From Enterococcus ureilyticus (GTDB lineage: Bacteria > Bacillota > Bacilli > Lactobacillales > Enterococcaceae): a DNA stretch of 64,000 nucleotides. The stretch covers positions 1 to 64,000 of the forward strand of contig NZ_MIKC01000012.1 of assembly GCF_001730315.1 (NCBI RefSeq), given 5' to 3'. The position numbers and the translations under genes were made by a program. The notes under the pieces were generated by a model that saw only the letters and a program-made list of their open reading frames with translations, was not told where the DNA came from and made no database searches. This document shows, one piece after another, positions 1 to 8,545 of this stretch (its first letter is position 1; each line of letters starts with the position of its first letter).

Positions 1-8
1 ACAACAAT

Positions 9-46
9 AAAAAAAGCCTGATAAGAATGTGCTACCCTTACCAGAC
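9..46 (-). terminator. Terminator of spxH
   Basis: Read on the minus strand, GTCTGGTAAG pairs with CTTATCAGGC (two G-T wobbles) around an 11-nt loop and is followed by a run of seven T. It lies about 50 bp after the spxH stop codon. Confidence 0.7.
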
Positions 47-98
47 CTAGATTTCTATTCAGTTATTTGGCTTACCAACACAATTTGACGTAGAACCA

Positions 99-749
99 TT
101 ATAACAAGTGTAAATGTCCATGTGGAACACGAGGCTCATTGTAATGATTTAATTCAAATTGCTCATGAAAGTATTGAAGACTATCTTCAGAAGTTTCACA
201 GAGTCTTTTGATTTCATCCATTGAGTCACAATCTTCTACAAGTACCCCAAAATCGCGGTCACATGTATAATTGTAAACCACAGCAGAGGGATGTTTCTCA
301 ATCCCCATTTCACGTGCAATTTGTTGATCTGTTTGGAAAGATTCTTTTACAAAATCAGATTGTCGGTCAGCTTTGAACATATCAATGTCACCACCAGCTT
401 CTACAACTAATTTTTCAGCTAATTCTGAAGAATAAGGAATGTTATCTACTGCTACTGCCTGTTGTAAACCGAGTAGTAAATGTCTGCCTTTTTTCTTTCC
501 TTGTAATTGAGCTGCCTTATAATCTAATGCAGCGGAATAGATATCTTCAAACAATTGATTGCGTCGTTCAATATCATGTGATGGAATCTCAAATAATTTT
601 ATAAGATGGTTTATGGTCCGCATGTTAACTAACGGAATGAAACGAAATTGAATTTTTTTATTCTCAGTTTCAACCAGTTTTAAAATATCCTTTTCTACGT
701 TGAGACAAATGCCCCCCAAAGGATTAACGAACAGATAGATTTCAATCAT
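99..749 (-). CDS. spxH: SpxH/YjbH-like ClpXP adaptor, DsbA-fold protein
   Basis: A 216-residue thioredoxin/DsbA-fold protein of the YjbH (SpxH) family. In Bacillus this adaptor presents the stress regulator Spx to ClpXP for degradation. The N-terminus (VNPLGGICLNVEK) aligns with the family's DPLCPEC motif, but the first cysteine is Gly12 and only Cys15 remains, so a CXXC redox site is absent. The start is supported by GGAGGAAG upstream. The neighbours (CYTH protein, relQ, NAD kinase, RluA) match the yjbH-yjbK-yjbM-yjbN-yjbO order of Bacillus, which supports the call. An adaptor role is inferred from the family. Confidence 0.8.
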   Translation of the reverse strand: MIEIYLFVNPLGGICLNVEKDILKLVETENKKIQFRFIPLVNMRTINHLIKLFEIPSHDIERRNQLFEDIYSAALDYKAAQLQGKKKGRHLLLGLQQAVAVDNIPYSSELAEKLVVEAGGDIDMFKADRQSDFVKESFQTDQQIAREMGIEKHPSAVVYNYTCDRDFGVLVEDCDSMDEIKRLCETSEDSLQYFHEQFELNHYNEPRVPHGHLHLL

Positions 750-866
750 TCATACTTCCTCCAATTTGACCCTTTTGCAACTAGACATCATTTCTCAACT
801 AAGTGTCCCTAATCTATCAGAAAATCAGGTAAAAATGAAATGATATGTTTTTCCTATAATAACTTC

Positions 867-1466
867 TTAATCTTTTGCTTTTGAGCTTAGCATCATTCGT
901 TGGATTTTGTTTGGTGCAGGGGATTCTTTGATAGTCAAAGTATCCAATAAGACAAGAAAATCTTTTCTTCCTTTATCTGCATCACTTACTTCTAATTCCA
1001 ACTCAAAATCGTGCTGCTCATTGTACCAACTTTCATCTAGCGCGAGTAAACCTTGGGGAAGTTTTTTTTCTGCTCGTTTAGTTGTTAGATCGCCGATTAA
1101 ACGCAAATCATTTTGGTCGATGCCTAAAGAGTTCAACTTGTTGTATACATTTCCAAAACTTGGAAGAGTCGCTGACTCAACGATAGAGTGTGCTTCCTTG
1201 ATTGAAAGCGCATCGTTGATTTCCAACAAGCCAACTTTTTCAGGTATTTTCAAAGTGATTTCTGCATGATTTGATAGTATTCGAACTCTCAGACCCATGT
1301 ACCGTTTTCTTAATTGGAAATCGGTAGAATCAAAATAATAGTTGGTCTGTGTAAAGAAATGTTCTTTTTTTAGCTGAAAGTAGTCAACAGCTCGTGAAAA
1401 CTCTTCAATAGAGAGTAACGTTTTAAATTCTATTTCTAAATTCTCGCTCACTTGTTTTTGACCCAC
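867..1466 (-). CDS. CYTH domain protein (YjbK family)
   Basis: A 199-residue protein with the CYTH (triphosphate tunnel metalloenzyme) signature ExExK near the N-terminus (EIEFKTLL), followed by alternating charged strands (RKRYMGLRVR, EITLKIP, FELELEV) that would line the tunnel. Family members bind polyphosphate or triphosphate substrates with divalent metal. The substrate of Bacillus YjbK is not settled. The start is a GTG with a weak upstream AAAGAA, and a second GTG five codons later is possible. The gene faces away from relQ and follows spxH synteny. Confidence 0.8.
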   Translation of the reverse strand: MGQKQVSENLEIEFKTLLSIEEFSRAVDYFQLKKEHFFTQTNYYFDSTDFQLRKRYMGLRVRILSNHAEITLKIPEKVGLLEINDALSIKEAHSIVESATLPSFGNVYNKLNSLGIDQNDLRLIGDLTTKRAEKKLPQGLLALDESWYNEQHDFELELEVSDADKGRKDFLVLLDTLTIKESPAPNKIQRMMLSSKAKD

Positions 1467-1597
1467 TTTCTTTAATTTAATTCAATTTTTGCATACTTTA
1501 CCTATTTACGTCAAGAAAAGTGAACTATAAGTTAAAAAATTCGCTATTGTCGAAAAATTATAGACAATTTCTCAAATTACCCTATTTTTGACAGCTC

Positions 1598-1608
1598 TAT
1601 GGTAAAAT
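1598..1608 (+). promoter_or_regulatory. Extended -10 promoter of relQ
   Basis: TATGG followed by TAAAAT fits an extended -10 (TRTG-N-TATAAT). No good -35 is visible. Transcription would start near 1614, which argues against the upstream GTG at 1614 and for the ATG at 1647 as the relQ start. Confidence 0.5.
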
Positions 1609-1646
1609 AAGCTGTGAATCAAATTCAAAGAAATAGAGGGATTAGG

Positions 1647-2327
1647 ATGGAGAAAGAGTGGGAGCTTTTTCTGGCACCGTATGAACAGGCTGTTGGAGAA
1701 ATGAAAGTTAAGCTGCGCGGTATCCGTAAGCAGTTTCGAGAACAAAATAAACATACACCTATTGAGTTTGTAACAGGGCGAGTGAAACCTGTTGATAGTA
1801 TTTTAACAAAGGCTGCCTTGCGGAATATTTCTGTTGATCGTTTGGAAGAAGAAATGCAAGATATTGCAGGACTTAGGATTATGTGCCAATTTGTTGAAGA
1901 CATTCGGCAAGTAGTAGATATCATTCGCAATCGTAAAGATTTGAAAATCATTCAAGAGAGAGATTACATTACAAATAAAAAAGAGAGCGGTTATCGTTCC
2001 TATCATTTGGTGATTGAATATCCGGTCCAATTAATAACTGGTGAAAAAAAGATTTTGGCTGAAATTCAAATTCGAACATTAGCCATGAATTTTTGGGCTA
2101 CGATCGAACATTCATTGAATTATAAGTATCAAGGCGCTTTTCCAGAAGAAATGAAAGAACGGTTGCAACGTGCAGCTGAAGCGGCCTACCAATTAGACGA
2201 AGAAATGTCCACCATTCGAGAAGAAATTCAAGAAGCGCAACATCTGTTTTCGCATGGACGAGGTAAGTCGAAAGATAATTACTATCAAAAACTCAATGAT
2301 AATAAAGAGACGTTAGATAAAGATTAG
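1647..2327 (+). CDS. relQ: Small alarmone synthetase RelQ (YjbM/SAS1), GTP pyrophosphokinase
   Basis: A 226-residue stand-alone synthetase that transfers pyrophosphate from ATP to GDP or GTP to make (p)ppGpp. It has no hydrolase domain. RelA/SpoT synthetase motifs are visible: RGIRKQF, AGLRIMCQFVEDI, the loop KESGYRSYHLVIE and EIQIRTLAMNFWATIEHSLN. The ATG start has AGAGGG 7 bp upstream. A GTG at 1614 would add 11 residues but lies at the probable transcription start. The NAD kinase gene begins 10 bp after the stop with an AGGAGG site, so they form an operon. In Enterococcus RelQ contributes to basal alarmone levels and stress or antibiotic tolerance (family knowledge). Confidence 0.93.
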   Translation: MEKEWELFLAPYEQAVGEMKVKLRGIRKQFREQNKHTPIEFVTGRVKPVDSILTKAALRNISVDRLEEEMQDIAGLRIMCQFVEDIRQVVDIIRNRKDLKIIQERDYITNKKESGYRSYHLVIEYPVQLITGEKKILAEIQIRTLAMNFWATIEHSLNYKYQGAFPEEMKERLQRAAEAAYQLDEEMSTIREEIQEAQHLFSHGRGKSKDNYYQKLNDNKETLDKD

Positions 2328-2337
2328 GAGGAGTAGG

Positions 2338-3135
2338 ATGAAAGTTGCGATCGTTCATAATCATGAACACAAATCAAATGAAGTTACACGCCGTTTACTC
2401 CTGCTTTTGAAGAAAAGTAAAATCGAAATTGATGACCATCAACCAGATCTTGTGATTTCTGTAGGTGGAGATGGTACATTGTTATCAGCGTTCCATCGTT
2501 TCAGTCATCGATTGGACGAAGTTAGTTTTTTAGGTGTTCATACGGGACATCTTGGTTTTTATACAGATTGGCGTGATTATGAGCTTGAAGAATTAGTCCA
2601 AAGTTTATTAGTTCATCAAGAAAAAAGTATCAGTTATCCTTTGTTGGATGTAAAAATAAGTTTCCACGGAACTAAACCAGATAAGCATTTTTTAGCATTG
2701 AATGAATCAACGATCAAACGGGCGAATCGTACCATGGTTGCAGATGTTTTCATCAAAGATGAATTATTTGAACGATTTCGAGGAGACGGATTATCTGTAT
2801 CTACACCAACAGGATCAACAGCATACAACAAAAGTATTGGTGGTGCTGTACTTCATCCAAGTATCAATGCCTTTCAACTAGCGGAAATTGCTTCGCTAAA
2901 TAATCGAGTTTTCAGGACGTTAGGTTCACCGATCGTCATTGCGCATACAGAGTGGGTTGAAATTAAGCTTCAAGAAAGTAATGATTATTTGATTACAGTC
3001 GATCAATTAGACATCTACCAAGATGATATCAAGGCAATTTATTACCGAATTGCAGATGAGCGTATTCATTTTGCCTCATATCGGCATATGCATTTTTGGC
3101 ATCGCGTAAAAGATGCCTTTATTAGTGAGGATTAG
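2338..3135 (+). CDS. nadK: NAD kinase
   Basis: A 265-residue ATP-NAD kinase that phosphorylates NAD to NADP in the cytosol. The GGDGTLLSAFH motif with its catalytic Asp is near residue 45, and the conserved LNESTIKR and STPTGSTAYNKSIGG motifs follow. Length is typical for the Gram-positive family. AGGAGGAGTAGG precedes the ATG. It sits between relQ and an RluA-type synthase, with only 6 bp to the latter. Confidence 0.95.
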   Translation: MKVAIVHNHEHKSNEVTRRLLLLLKKSKIEIDDHQPDLVISVGGDGTLLSAFHRFSHRLDEVSFLGVHTGHLGFYTDWRDYELEELVQSLLVHQEKSISYPLLDVKISFHGTKPDKHFLALNESTIKRANRTMVADVFIKDELFERFRGDGLSVSTPTGSTAYNKSIGGAVLHPSINAFQLAEIASLNNRVFRTLGSPIVIAHTEWVEIKLQESNDYLITVDQLDIYQDDIKAIYYRIADERIHFASYRHMHFWHRVKDAFISED

Positions 3136-3141
3136 TAAAAA

Positions 3142-4035
3142 ATGGAATTTAGTTGGACAGTTGAAAAAAAAGAGCCGCAGCAAGTAAAAACTTTTTTAAA
3201 AGAGCAAGGAGTTTCAAAAGGTCTTTTAGCAAAAATCAAGTTTCAAGGTGGAAAGATCGAAGTTAATCATTCGGTTGAGAATGTGTTATATAAATTAGCC
3301 TTTGGCGATCAAGTCAAAATTACGATTCCAGATGAAAAGGAACATGAGACCTTGCTTGTCGATGATGTGCCAATCGAAATTATTTTTGAAGATGAGCATT
3401 ATTTAGTAGTCAATAAACCGGCCGGCATTGCATCAATTCCAGCTCAGTATCACCCCAATGGGACCATGGCTAATCGGGTAAAAGCTTATCTTAAAGCACA
3501 AAACTATCAAGATCAGGTCATTCATGTGGTCACGCGTTTAGATCGTGACACTACAGGTCTAATGTTGTTTGCTAAACATGGTTTTGCACATGCAATGCTA
3601 GATCAGGAACTACGTAAAAAAGAAGTGATTAAGATTTATCAGGCCTTGGTTGGCGGAAGGGTATCTGATTTGAAAGAACACGAGACAATCCAATTACCGA
3701 TTGGCCGAGATTTATCTTCTATCATAAAAAGAACAATCGTCAAAACAGGTCAACAAGCTAAAACAGAATATTGGTTGATGAAAGGCAAGGATGATGTAGC
3801 CTTAGTGAATATTCAACTACATACTGGAAGAACACATCAGATCAGAGTCCATTTTGAAGCGATTGGGTGTCCTCTATTGGGTGATGACATGTATGGTGGT
3901 AAAATGAATAAAGGGATTGAGCGTCAGGCATTACACTGCTGTCAATTGAGTTTTATCCATCCATTTACAAAGCAACGTTTAGAATTAACTTCTCCTTTAG
4001 CAGAAGATATGAAGAAAATCGTAGATCAACTTTAG
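3142..4035 (+). CDS. RluA/RluD-family 23S/tRNA pseudouridine synthase
   Basis: A 297-residue enzyme with an N-terminal S4-like RNA-binding segment (about residues 15-75) and a pseudouridine synthase domain. The catalytic motif VTRLDRDTTGLMLFAK contains the active Asp in RLD. HTGRTHQIRVHF is the second family signature. It corresponds to Bacillus YjbO by position. The exact uridine target cannot be read from the sequence. It follows nadK by 6 bp and is followed by mgtE, so these genes are probably cotranscribed. Confidence 0.9.
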   Translation: MEFSWTVEKKEPQQVKTFLKEQGVSKGLLAKIKFQGGKIEVNHSVENVLYKLAFGDQVKITIPDEKEHETLLVDDVPIEIIFEDEHYLVVNKPAGIASIPAQYHPNGTMANRVKAYLKAQNYQDQVIHVVTRLDRDTTGLMLFAKHGFAHAMLDQELRKKEVIKIYQALVGGRVSDLKEHETIQLPIGRDLSSIIKRTIVKTGQQAKTEYWLMKGKDDVALVNIQLHTGRTHQIRVHFEAIGCPLLGDDMYGGKMNKGIERQALHCCQLSFIHPFTKQRLELTSPLAEDMKKIVDQL

Positions 4036-4054
4036 ATTGAAAGGAGTGGTTTGG

Positions 4055-5416
4055 GTGAATGAAGGGCAAGAAATGGAAGAGCATTTCTCGTTACTGTTAG
4101 ACAAGTTGAAAGAACAGCAAATGGCTGAATTTAGAGAGTTATTTTTAGCACTTCATATTTATGAACAGGGACAATTTTATCAATCAATTGATGAAGCAGA
4201 TAGAAAACAAATTTACAGTTATTTATCGCCAAAAGAGTTGGCAGATATGTTTGATGTTATCGAAGAAGATAATGAGAATATGAAAGATTATATTGCTGAA
4301 ATGCGGCCAAGTTATGCTGCTGAAATGTTATCAGAAATGTACACGGATAACGCAGTTGATTTGTTGAATATGCTGGACAAAAGTCAAAAAGCCAAATACT
4401 TGAGTTTGATGAGTACAGAAGACGCTGGTGAAATCAAAGAGTTGCTGCATTATGAAGACGATACTGCTGGATCGATCATGACTACAGAGTTTGTCTCTAT
4501 TGTGGCCAATCAAACGGTTCGTTCTGCTATGTATGTCTTGAAGAATCAAGCTGATGTGGCCGAAACAATATATTACGTGTATGTGGTAGATCAGGAAAAC
4601 CATCTAGTAGGAGTTATCTCGTTACGGGATTTGATTATAAACGACGATGATACAATGATTTCCGATGTACTGAGTGAGCGGGTGATTTCGGTTCATGTAG
4701 GTGATGATCAGGAAGATGTTGCCCAAACAATTCGTGACTATGACTTTCTAGCACTGCCAGTTACCGATTATGATGACCATTTATTAGGAATTGTTACAGT
4801 TGACGATATTATTGATGTTATCGATGATGAGGCAGCTAGTGATTATTCTGGATTAGCTGGGGTCAATGTAGAAGAAGTCAGTGAAAATCCAATCAAAGCA
4901 GCATCCAAGCGTTTGCCTTGGTTGATTACATTATTATTTTTGGGAATGTCTACAGCTACTTTAATTAGCCATTATGAAGAATTAGTAAGTGAAGCAAGTA
5001 TCTTGGCTGTATTTATTTCATTGATCACAGGGACTGCTGGAAATGCTGGTACACAATCATTAGCTGTAGCGGTCCGACGTCTAGCGGTAACGGATGAAAA
5101 GGATAATAACTTTGGCCGTTTGATTATCAGTGAGGTATTGACTGGTTTGGTAACAGGTGCCGTAACAGGTGTGGCAATTTTTATTGTTGTGGGAATTTGG
5201 CAGCATAATTTCCCGCTTGGATTTGTCATTGGCATGGCGATGCTCTGTGCGATTACTGTCGCTAATCTGGCAGGTAGTTTGATTCCAATGCTGATGGATA
5301 AATTGGGCTTTGACCCAGCTGTCGCCAGTGGTCCATTCATTACCACTTTGAGTGATTTGACTAGTGTTTTGATTTATTTTAATATTGCCAGTCTTTTTAT
5401 GCAGTATTTTGTTTGA
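4055..5416 (+). CDS. mgtE: MgtE-family magnesium transporter
   Basis: A 453-residue Mg2+ channel. In order it has an N-terminal acidic superhelical MgtE_N domain, a tandem CBS pair (about residues 130-255, including VDQENHLVGVISLRDL and GIVTVDDIIDVIDDE) and five C-terminal membrane helices with the family sequence GTAGNAGTQSLA. The GTG at 4055 is preferred over the TTG at 4037 because AAAGGAG lies 8 bp upstream. The acidic N and CBS domains sense cytoplasmic Mg2+ in characterised homologues. The gene ends the relQ-nadK-rluA group. Confidence 0.92.
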   Translation: MNEGQEMEEHFSLLLDKLKEQQMAEFRELFLALHIYEQGQFYQSIDEADRKQIYSYLSPKELADMFDVIEEDNENMKDYIAEMRPSYAAEMLSEMYTDNAVDLLNMLDKSQKAKYLSLMSTEDAGEIKELLHYEDDTAGSIMTTEFVSIVANQTVRSAMYVLKNQADVAETIYYVYVVDQENHLVGVISLRDLIINDDDTMISDVLSERVISVHVGDDQEDVAQTIRDYDFLALPVTDYDDHLLGIVTVDDIIDVIDDEAASDYSGLAGVNVEEVSENPIKAASKRLPWLITLLFLGMSTATLISHYEELVSEASILAVFISLITGTAGNAGTQSLAVAVRRLAVTDEKDNNFGRLIISEVLTGLVTGAVTGVAIFIVVGIWQHNFPLGFVIGMAMLCAITVANLAGSLIPMLMDKLGFDPAVASGPFITTLSDLTSVLIYFNIASLFMQYFV

Positions 5417-5470
5417 GGGAGAGTATTGCTCCAATCAATAACATGAGTGACTTTATATTTGAAAAATAAT

Positions 5471-5519
5471 AAAGAAACGATCAGCCTGAATTATTTCAAG
5501 GTTGAACGTTTCTTTTTTA
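5471..5519. terminator. Bidirectional terminator between mgtE and cutC
   Basis: AAAGAAACG...CCTGAA pairs with TTCAAGG...CGTTTCTTT around a short TTAT loop, with T-rich sequence on both flanks. It lies between convergent genes. Confidence 0.8.
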
Positions 5520-5523
5520 CTGA

Positions 5524-6156
5524 TTATCCTACAATTTTTGTTCCATGAACTTCCTTGACCTGTAGTACTTCGACTACTGCAGCTACATTTTTATCAGAAA
5601 TACCACCGCCAGGTAAGATAATGATTCGGTTATCGGCATAGTCAATTAATTCTTTTAAATGATCGAAATTATCTTCGATTTTTGTTCCAGCTGGTCCACC
5701 ATGGGTTAAAATACGATGAACATCGTGTTCAGCTAGCCAATCGATCGCTTTTAATTGCTCTTCTTTACTTAATACGTCAAAGGCCATGTGGAAAGTGATC
5801 TGCAAGCCTTCAGCTGTGTCGATCAGTAATTCTAGCGCCTCCTCATCGAGCTTGCCATCAGTTGTCAAGCAGCCCAAAACCACACCATCTGTCCCTATTT
5901 TTTTTGCTTCTATTAAGTCTGTATGCATGATTTTTAGTTCAATATCATTATAAACAAAATCGCCGCCACGAGGTCTGATGATTGTCATTACAGGAATTGA
6001 TTTTTCACCAGCATAGGAAACGACTTCTTCAATAACACCAGTGCTAGGTGTTGTGCCGCCTACAGCCAGATTGTCGCATAATTCGATTCGTCCTGCACCA
6101 TTGCGGATGGCAGTGGGAATATTGGTGAAATTTTCAGCGCAAAATTCTTTAATCAT
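5524..6156 (-). CDS. cutC: CutC-family protein (copper homeostasis family, TIM barrel)
   Basis: A 210-residue protein of the CutC family, starting IKEFCAENFTNI. It has the conserved GAGRIELCDNLAVGG segment and the C-terminal HILPGGG-type motif (IIILPGGGISDKN). The ATG at 6156 has GGAG 8 bp upstream. An in-frame start 11 codons earlier lacks a site. CutC of Enterococcus faecalis has been linked to copper handling, but the biochemical role of the family is uncertain. It is convergent with mgtE. Confidence 0.88.
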   Translation of the reverse strand: MIKEFCAENFTNIPTAIRNGAGRIELCDNLAVGGTTPSTGVIEEVVSYAGEKSIPVMTIIRPRGGDFVYNDIELKIMHTDLIEAKKIGTDGVVLGCLTTDGKLDEEALELLIDTAEGLQITFHMAFDVLSKEEQLKAIDWLAEHDVHRILTHGGPAGTKIEDNFDHLKELIDYADNRIIILPGGGISDKNVAAVVEVLQVKEVHGTKIVG

Positions 6157-6295
6157 TCGTTCCACTCCTTGTTTTTTCTTCACAGGCATTGTACCATAAT
6201 TTTGACAGTTGCTAAAGTCTTCTTCCCGTTGTAAGATAAATAACGATAGTTTATTTGCTGAACTTTAGAATTTATAATGAATAGGAAGTAATAGT

Positions 6296-7141
6296 ATGTT
6301 GAAAAAAATTGATTTTGCTCGTAGTTTTTTAGAAAAACATCAAGACCAATTTCATTGCCCAGTGTGTAGAGAAGTAGTTCAGTTGAAGGATTACAGTTTA
6401 ATTTGCCAAAATAATCATCAGTTTGATTTATCAAAAAAAGGAACGATTTATTTTCTTTCTCATAGTATTCAGACGGAATATAATAAAAAAATGTTAGTTC
6501 ACCGAGGAAATATGATTCAAAGCGGAATGTATCAAGAATTATTAGAAAAGATGATCGGGATAATACCGCTTATGGGAAATACGTTGGATGTTGGCTGTGG
6601 AGAAGGCAGTTTCCTATTAGAACTTTCTAAATTAGGGCTATCAGGTTCAAAAATAGGTTTTGACATTTCAAAAGATGGAATTTACTTAGCTAGTAATCAG
6701 GAAGTTGAAGCTTTTTGGTGTGTAGCTGACTTAACGAATTTGCCCTTTGCAGATCAATCGATGGATACGATCTTAAATATTTTTTCGCCATCTCATTATC
6801 AAGAATTTCAACGTGTTTTAAAGAAAGAGGGCACTGTGATCAAAGTTATTCCAGAAACAAATTATTTAAAAGAGCTGAGAGCTGCGTTTTATCCTGAAGA
6901 TGAAGCAAAACAACATTATTCTAATGAAAAAGTTTTAACGAAGTTTTCTAACGAAATGGATATTTTAGTTAATGAACGTGTGACCTTTACTTTTGCTATT
7001 CCAAAAGAGAATCAACTCGATTTATTGGAGATGTCTCCGTTAGAGTGGGGAGCAACAGAACAGATCAAAGAAAAATTACAAAAAAATCCATTAACAGACA
7101 TTACAATTGACGTTCGCATGTTAAAAGGAAAAGTGAAATAG
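6296..7141 (+). CDS. rlmA: 23S rRNA (guanine-N1)-methyltransferase, RlmA family
   Basis: A 281-residue enzyme with an N-terminal zinc finger (CPVC near residue 22, CQNNHQFD near 38) and a SAM-binding Rossmann domain with LDVGCGEGSFL. This architecture is shared by RlmA(I), which modifies G745, and RlmA(II)/TlrB, which modifies G748. In Gram-positives the target is usually G748, and loss of the modification can affect macrolide or ketolide response. The exact nucleotide cannot be deduced here. It is a single gene with AGGAAG upstream. Confidence 0.85.
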   Translation: MLKKIDFARSFLEKHQDQFHCPVCREVVQLKDYSLICQNNHQFDLSKKGTIYFLSHSIQTEYNKKMLVHRGNMIQSGMYQELLEKMIGIIPLMGNTLDVGCGEGSFLLELSKLGLSGSKIGFDISKDGIYLASNQEVEAFWCVADLTNLPFADQSMDTILNIFSPSHYQEFQRVLKKEGTVIKVIPETNYLKELRAAFYPEDEAKQHYSNEKVLTKFSNEMDILVNERVTFTFAIPKENQLDLLEMSPLEWGATEQIKEKLQKNPLTDITIDVRMLKGKVK

Positions 7142-7172
7142 CGCTTACAAACGGTTAATTTGCTAAAAGGTA

Positions 7173-7201
7173 TTGCAAAGCTACGGTAATGGTGTTATAT
7201 T
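7173..7201 (+). promoter_or_regulatory. Strong sigma-A promoter for the three-hairpin RNA
   Basis: TTGCAA at 7173-7178, a 17-bp spacer, and TATATT at 7196-7201. The predicted transcription start is about 7208. Confidence 0.65.
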
Positions 7202-7207
7202 ACATAC

Positions 7208-7322
7208 AAGTTGTTTTTTCGTTGGTTTTTATCAGGTTCCTGTTCTGATAAAAGTTAGTGAAAAGAGCTTCACTAACGTAGCGACTCGCAGTGATTGACA
7301 CCGAGGCGATACGTTTTTTTTT
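7208..7322 (+). ncRNA. Candidate small RNA or terminated leader of trmL, three hairpins
   Basis: Three hairpins follow the promoter without gaps. They are TTTTATCAG/CTGATAAAA (7227-7253), GTTAGTGAA/TTCACTAAC (7254-7277), and a 12-bp stem with two mismatches (7277-7313) followed by nine T. The first two stems are perfect. The product would be about 112 nt and end about 60 nt before the trmL start. It may be a free sRNA or an attenuated trmL leader. I do not recognise the family, and there is no convincing ORF in it. Confidence 0.55.
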
Positions 7323-7383
7323 ATGTTTTTTGATGAACAAAGAATAAATAGTTGTGTCATTCAATTGAAAGGAAACTGTAACC

Positions 7384-7890
7384 ATGACAAATCATATTGT
7401 ATTATTTGAACCTCAAATTCCTGCGAATACGGGAAACATTGCTCGTACTTGTGCGGCAACGAATTCGCCCTTACATCTCATTGAGCCGTTAGGTTTTGAA
7501 ACGGATGACAAACATTTGAAACGAGCTGGATTAGATTATTGGAATGATGTCAATATCATGTATCATAAAGATTTGGCAGCTTTTTTAACCTATCTAGAAG
7601 ATCGTCCAATACACCTGATTACTAAATTTGCGAATAAAACATACAGTCAAATCGATTATACAGACAATCAGGACCATTATTTTATGTTTGGTAAAGAAAC
7701 AACGGGTTTACCAGAAACATTCATGCGTGAAAATGAAGAAAAGTGTCTGCGTATTCCGATGAACGACGAGCATGTTCGTTCATTGAATTTGTCAAATACA
7801 GTGGCTTTAGTCGTATATGAAGCATTACGACAACAAGATTTTCCGGCGTTGGAATTAAAGCATCATTATGAAAATGACAAAATAGATTGA
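7384..7890 (+). CDS. trmL: tRNA (cytidine/uridine(34)-2'-O)-methyltransferase TrmL
   Basis: A 168-residue SPOUT-class methyltransferase of the YibK/TrmL family, which methylates the ribose of the wobble base in some leucine tRNAs. Family motifs are the N-terminal [15 protein letters not shown], the FGKETTGLP knot sequence and [19 protein letters not shown]. Length is typical. AAAGGAAA precedes the ATG. It lies downstream of a terminated hairpin RNA, so it either has a second promoter or depends on read-through. Confidence 0.93.
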   Translation: MTNHIVLFEPQIPANTGNIARTCAATNSPLHLIEPLGFETDDKHLKRAGLDYWNDVNIMYHKDLAAFLTYLEDRPIHLITKFANKTYSQIDYTDNQDHYFMFGKETTGLPETFMRENEEKCLRIPMNDEHVRSLNLSNTVALVVYEALRQQDFPALELKHHYENDKID

Positions 7891-7900
7891 ACCTAATCAT

Positions 7901-7943
7901 AAAAAAACTGTTTCCTTTATTATTTAAAGAAAACAGTTTTTTA
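7901..7943. terminator. Bidirectional terminator between trmL and the VOC gene
   Basis: AAAAAACTGTTT pairs with AAACAGTTTTTT, with an inner TTT/AAA around a short loop, between convergent genes. Confidence 0.85.
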
Positions 7944-7968
7944 TGTGATAGCTGGATTGCTTCATTGA

Positions 7969-8349
7969 TCACTCGTGTAGTTCTAAAGGTAAGCCATCAG
8001 GATCAAAGAAAAATGTCATTTTTTCACCTGTAAATGTGTCAGTCCGAATATCTTCACAGGGAATCCCTTTAGAATTTAAAAAGGAGATGGCTTCTTCAAT
8101 ATTGTCAACCTTAAAGGCCAAATGACGCAGCCCAAGCGCTTCAGGATAAGTTGGACGTTTTGGAGCATCAGAAGAAATAAAAATTTCTAATTCATGACTA
8201 CCCAATCTCAGATCCAGTTTGATATCTTTTCTCGTCGTTCGCGGGTTCTCTCTAATAATTTCAAACCCCAGCTTCTCAACATAAAATTCTTTCGTTTTTT
8301 GATAATCAGAACAGTTGATAGCCACATGATGAATCGTTTTAAAAAACAA
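7969..8349 (-). CDS. VOC-family (glyoxalase/bleomycin-resistance fold) protein
   Basis: A 126-residue single-domain vicinal-oxygen-chelate protein (VAINCSDYQKTKEFYVEKLGF at the start, RHLAFKVDNIEEA, FFFDPDGLPLELHE at the end). The His/Glu metal-binding positions of the fold are present (His8, His68 region, Glu125). This pattern resembles the SMU1112c/YaeR subgroup, whose substrate is not established. The start is TTG with a consensus AGGAGG 9 bp upstream. It stands alone between two convergent or divergent neighbours. Confidence 0.85.
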   Translation of the reverse strand: MFFKTIHHVAINCSDYQKTKEFYVEKLGFEIIRENPRTTRKDIKLDLRLGSHELEIFISSDAPKRPTYPEALGLRHLAFKVDNIEEAISFLNSKGIPCEDIRTDTFTGEKMTFFFDPDGLPLELHE

Positions 8350-8545
8350 AGCGAGCGGCCTCCTTTGATAGATTTTCTTTCTGATTCATTATACCGTACT
8401 TTTTTTTAGAAGCGCAATCAGACTGTTTTAATTTTCTAATGATAGATTTGTCGTTAAATGGAATTTTCATAGTGAAAATGATACACTAGATAAGATAAAT
8501 AATGAAAATGAGCCAGGAATAATTCAGAATCAGAGGAGCATAAAC

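Noticed and set aside
907-1269. 120-codon plus-strand ORF inside the CYTH gene
   Set aside because: Antisense shadow of a conserved gene; Ser-rich product without family features or a start site.
1614-1646. GTG start of relQ adding 11 residues
   Set aside because: It coincides with the predicted transcription start, and the ATG at 1647 has the better ribosome site.
4972-5434. Two overlapping ORFs antisense to the mgtE membrane region
   Set aside because: Shadows of the membrane-coding sequence; no ribosome-binding site.
7277-7322. 3' end of the hairpin RNA resembling a tracrRNA tail (CACCGAG followed by T-run)
   Set aside because: No CRISPR repeat, cas9 or anti-repeat is present. The similarity is a few bases in a terminator stem.
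7200-7385. 61-codon minus-strand ORF opposite the hairpin RNA
   Set aside because: It has no ribosome-binding site and its composition follows from the inverted repeats and T-tract on the other strand.
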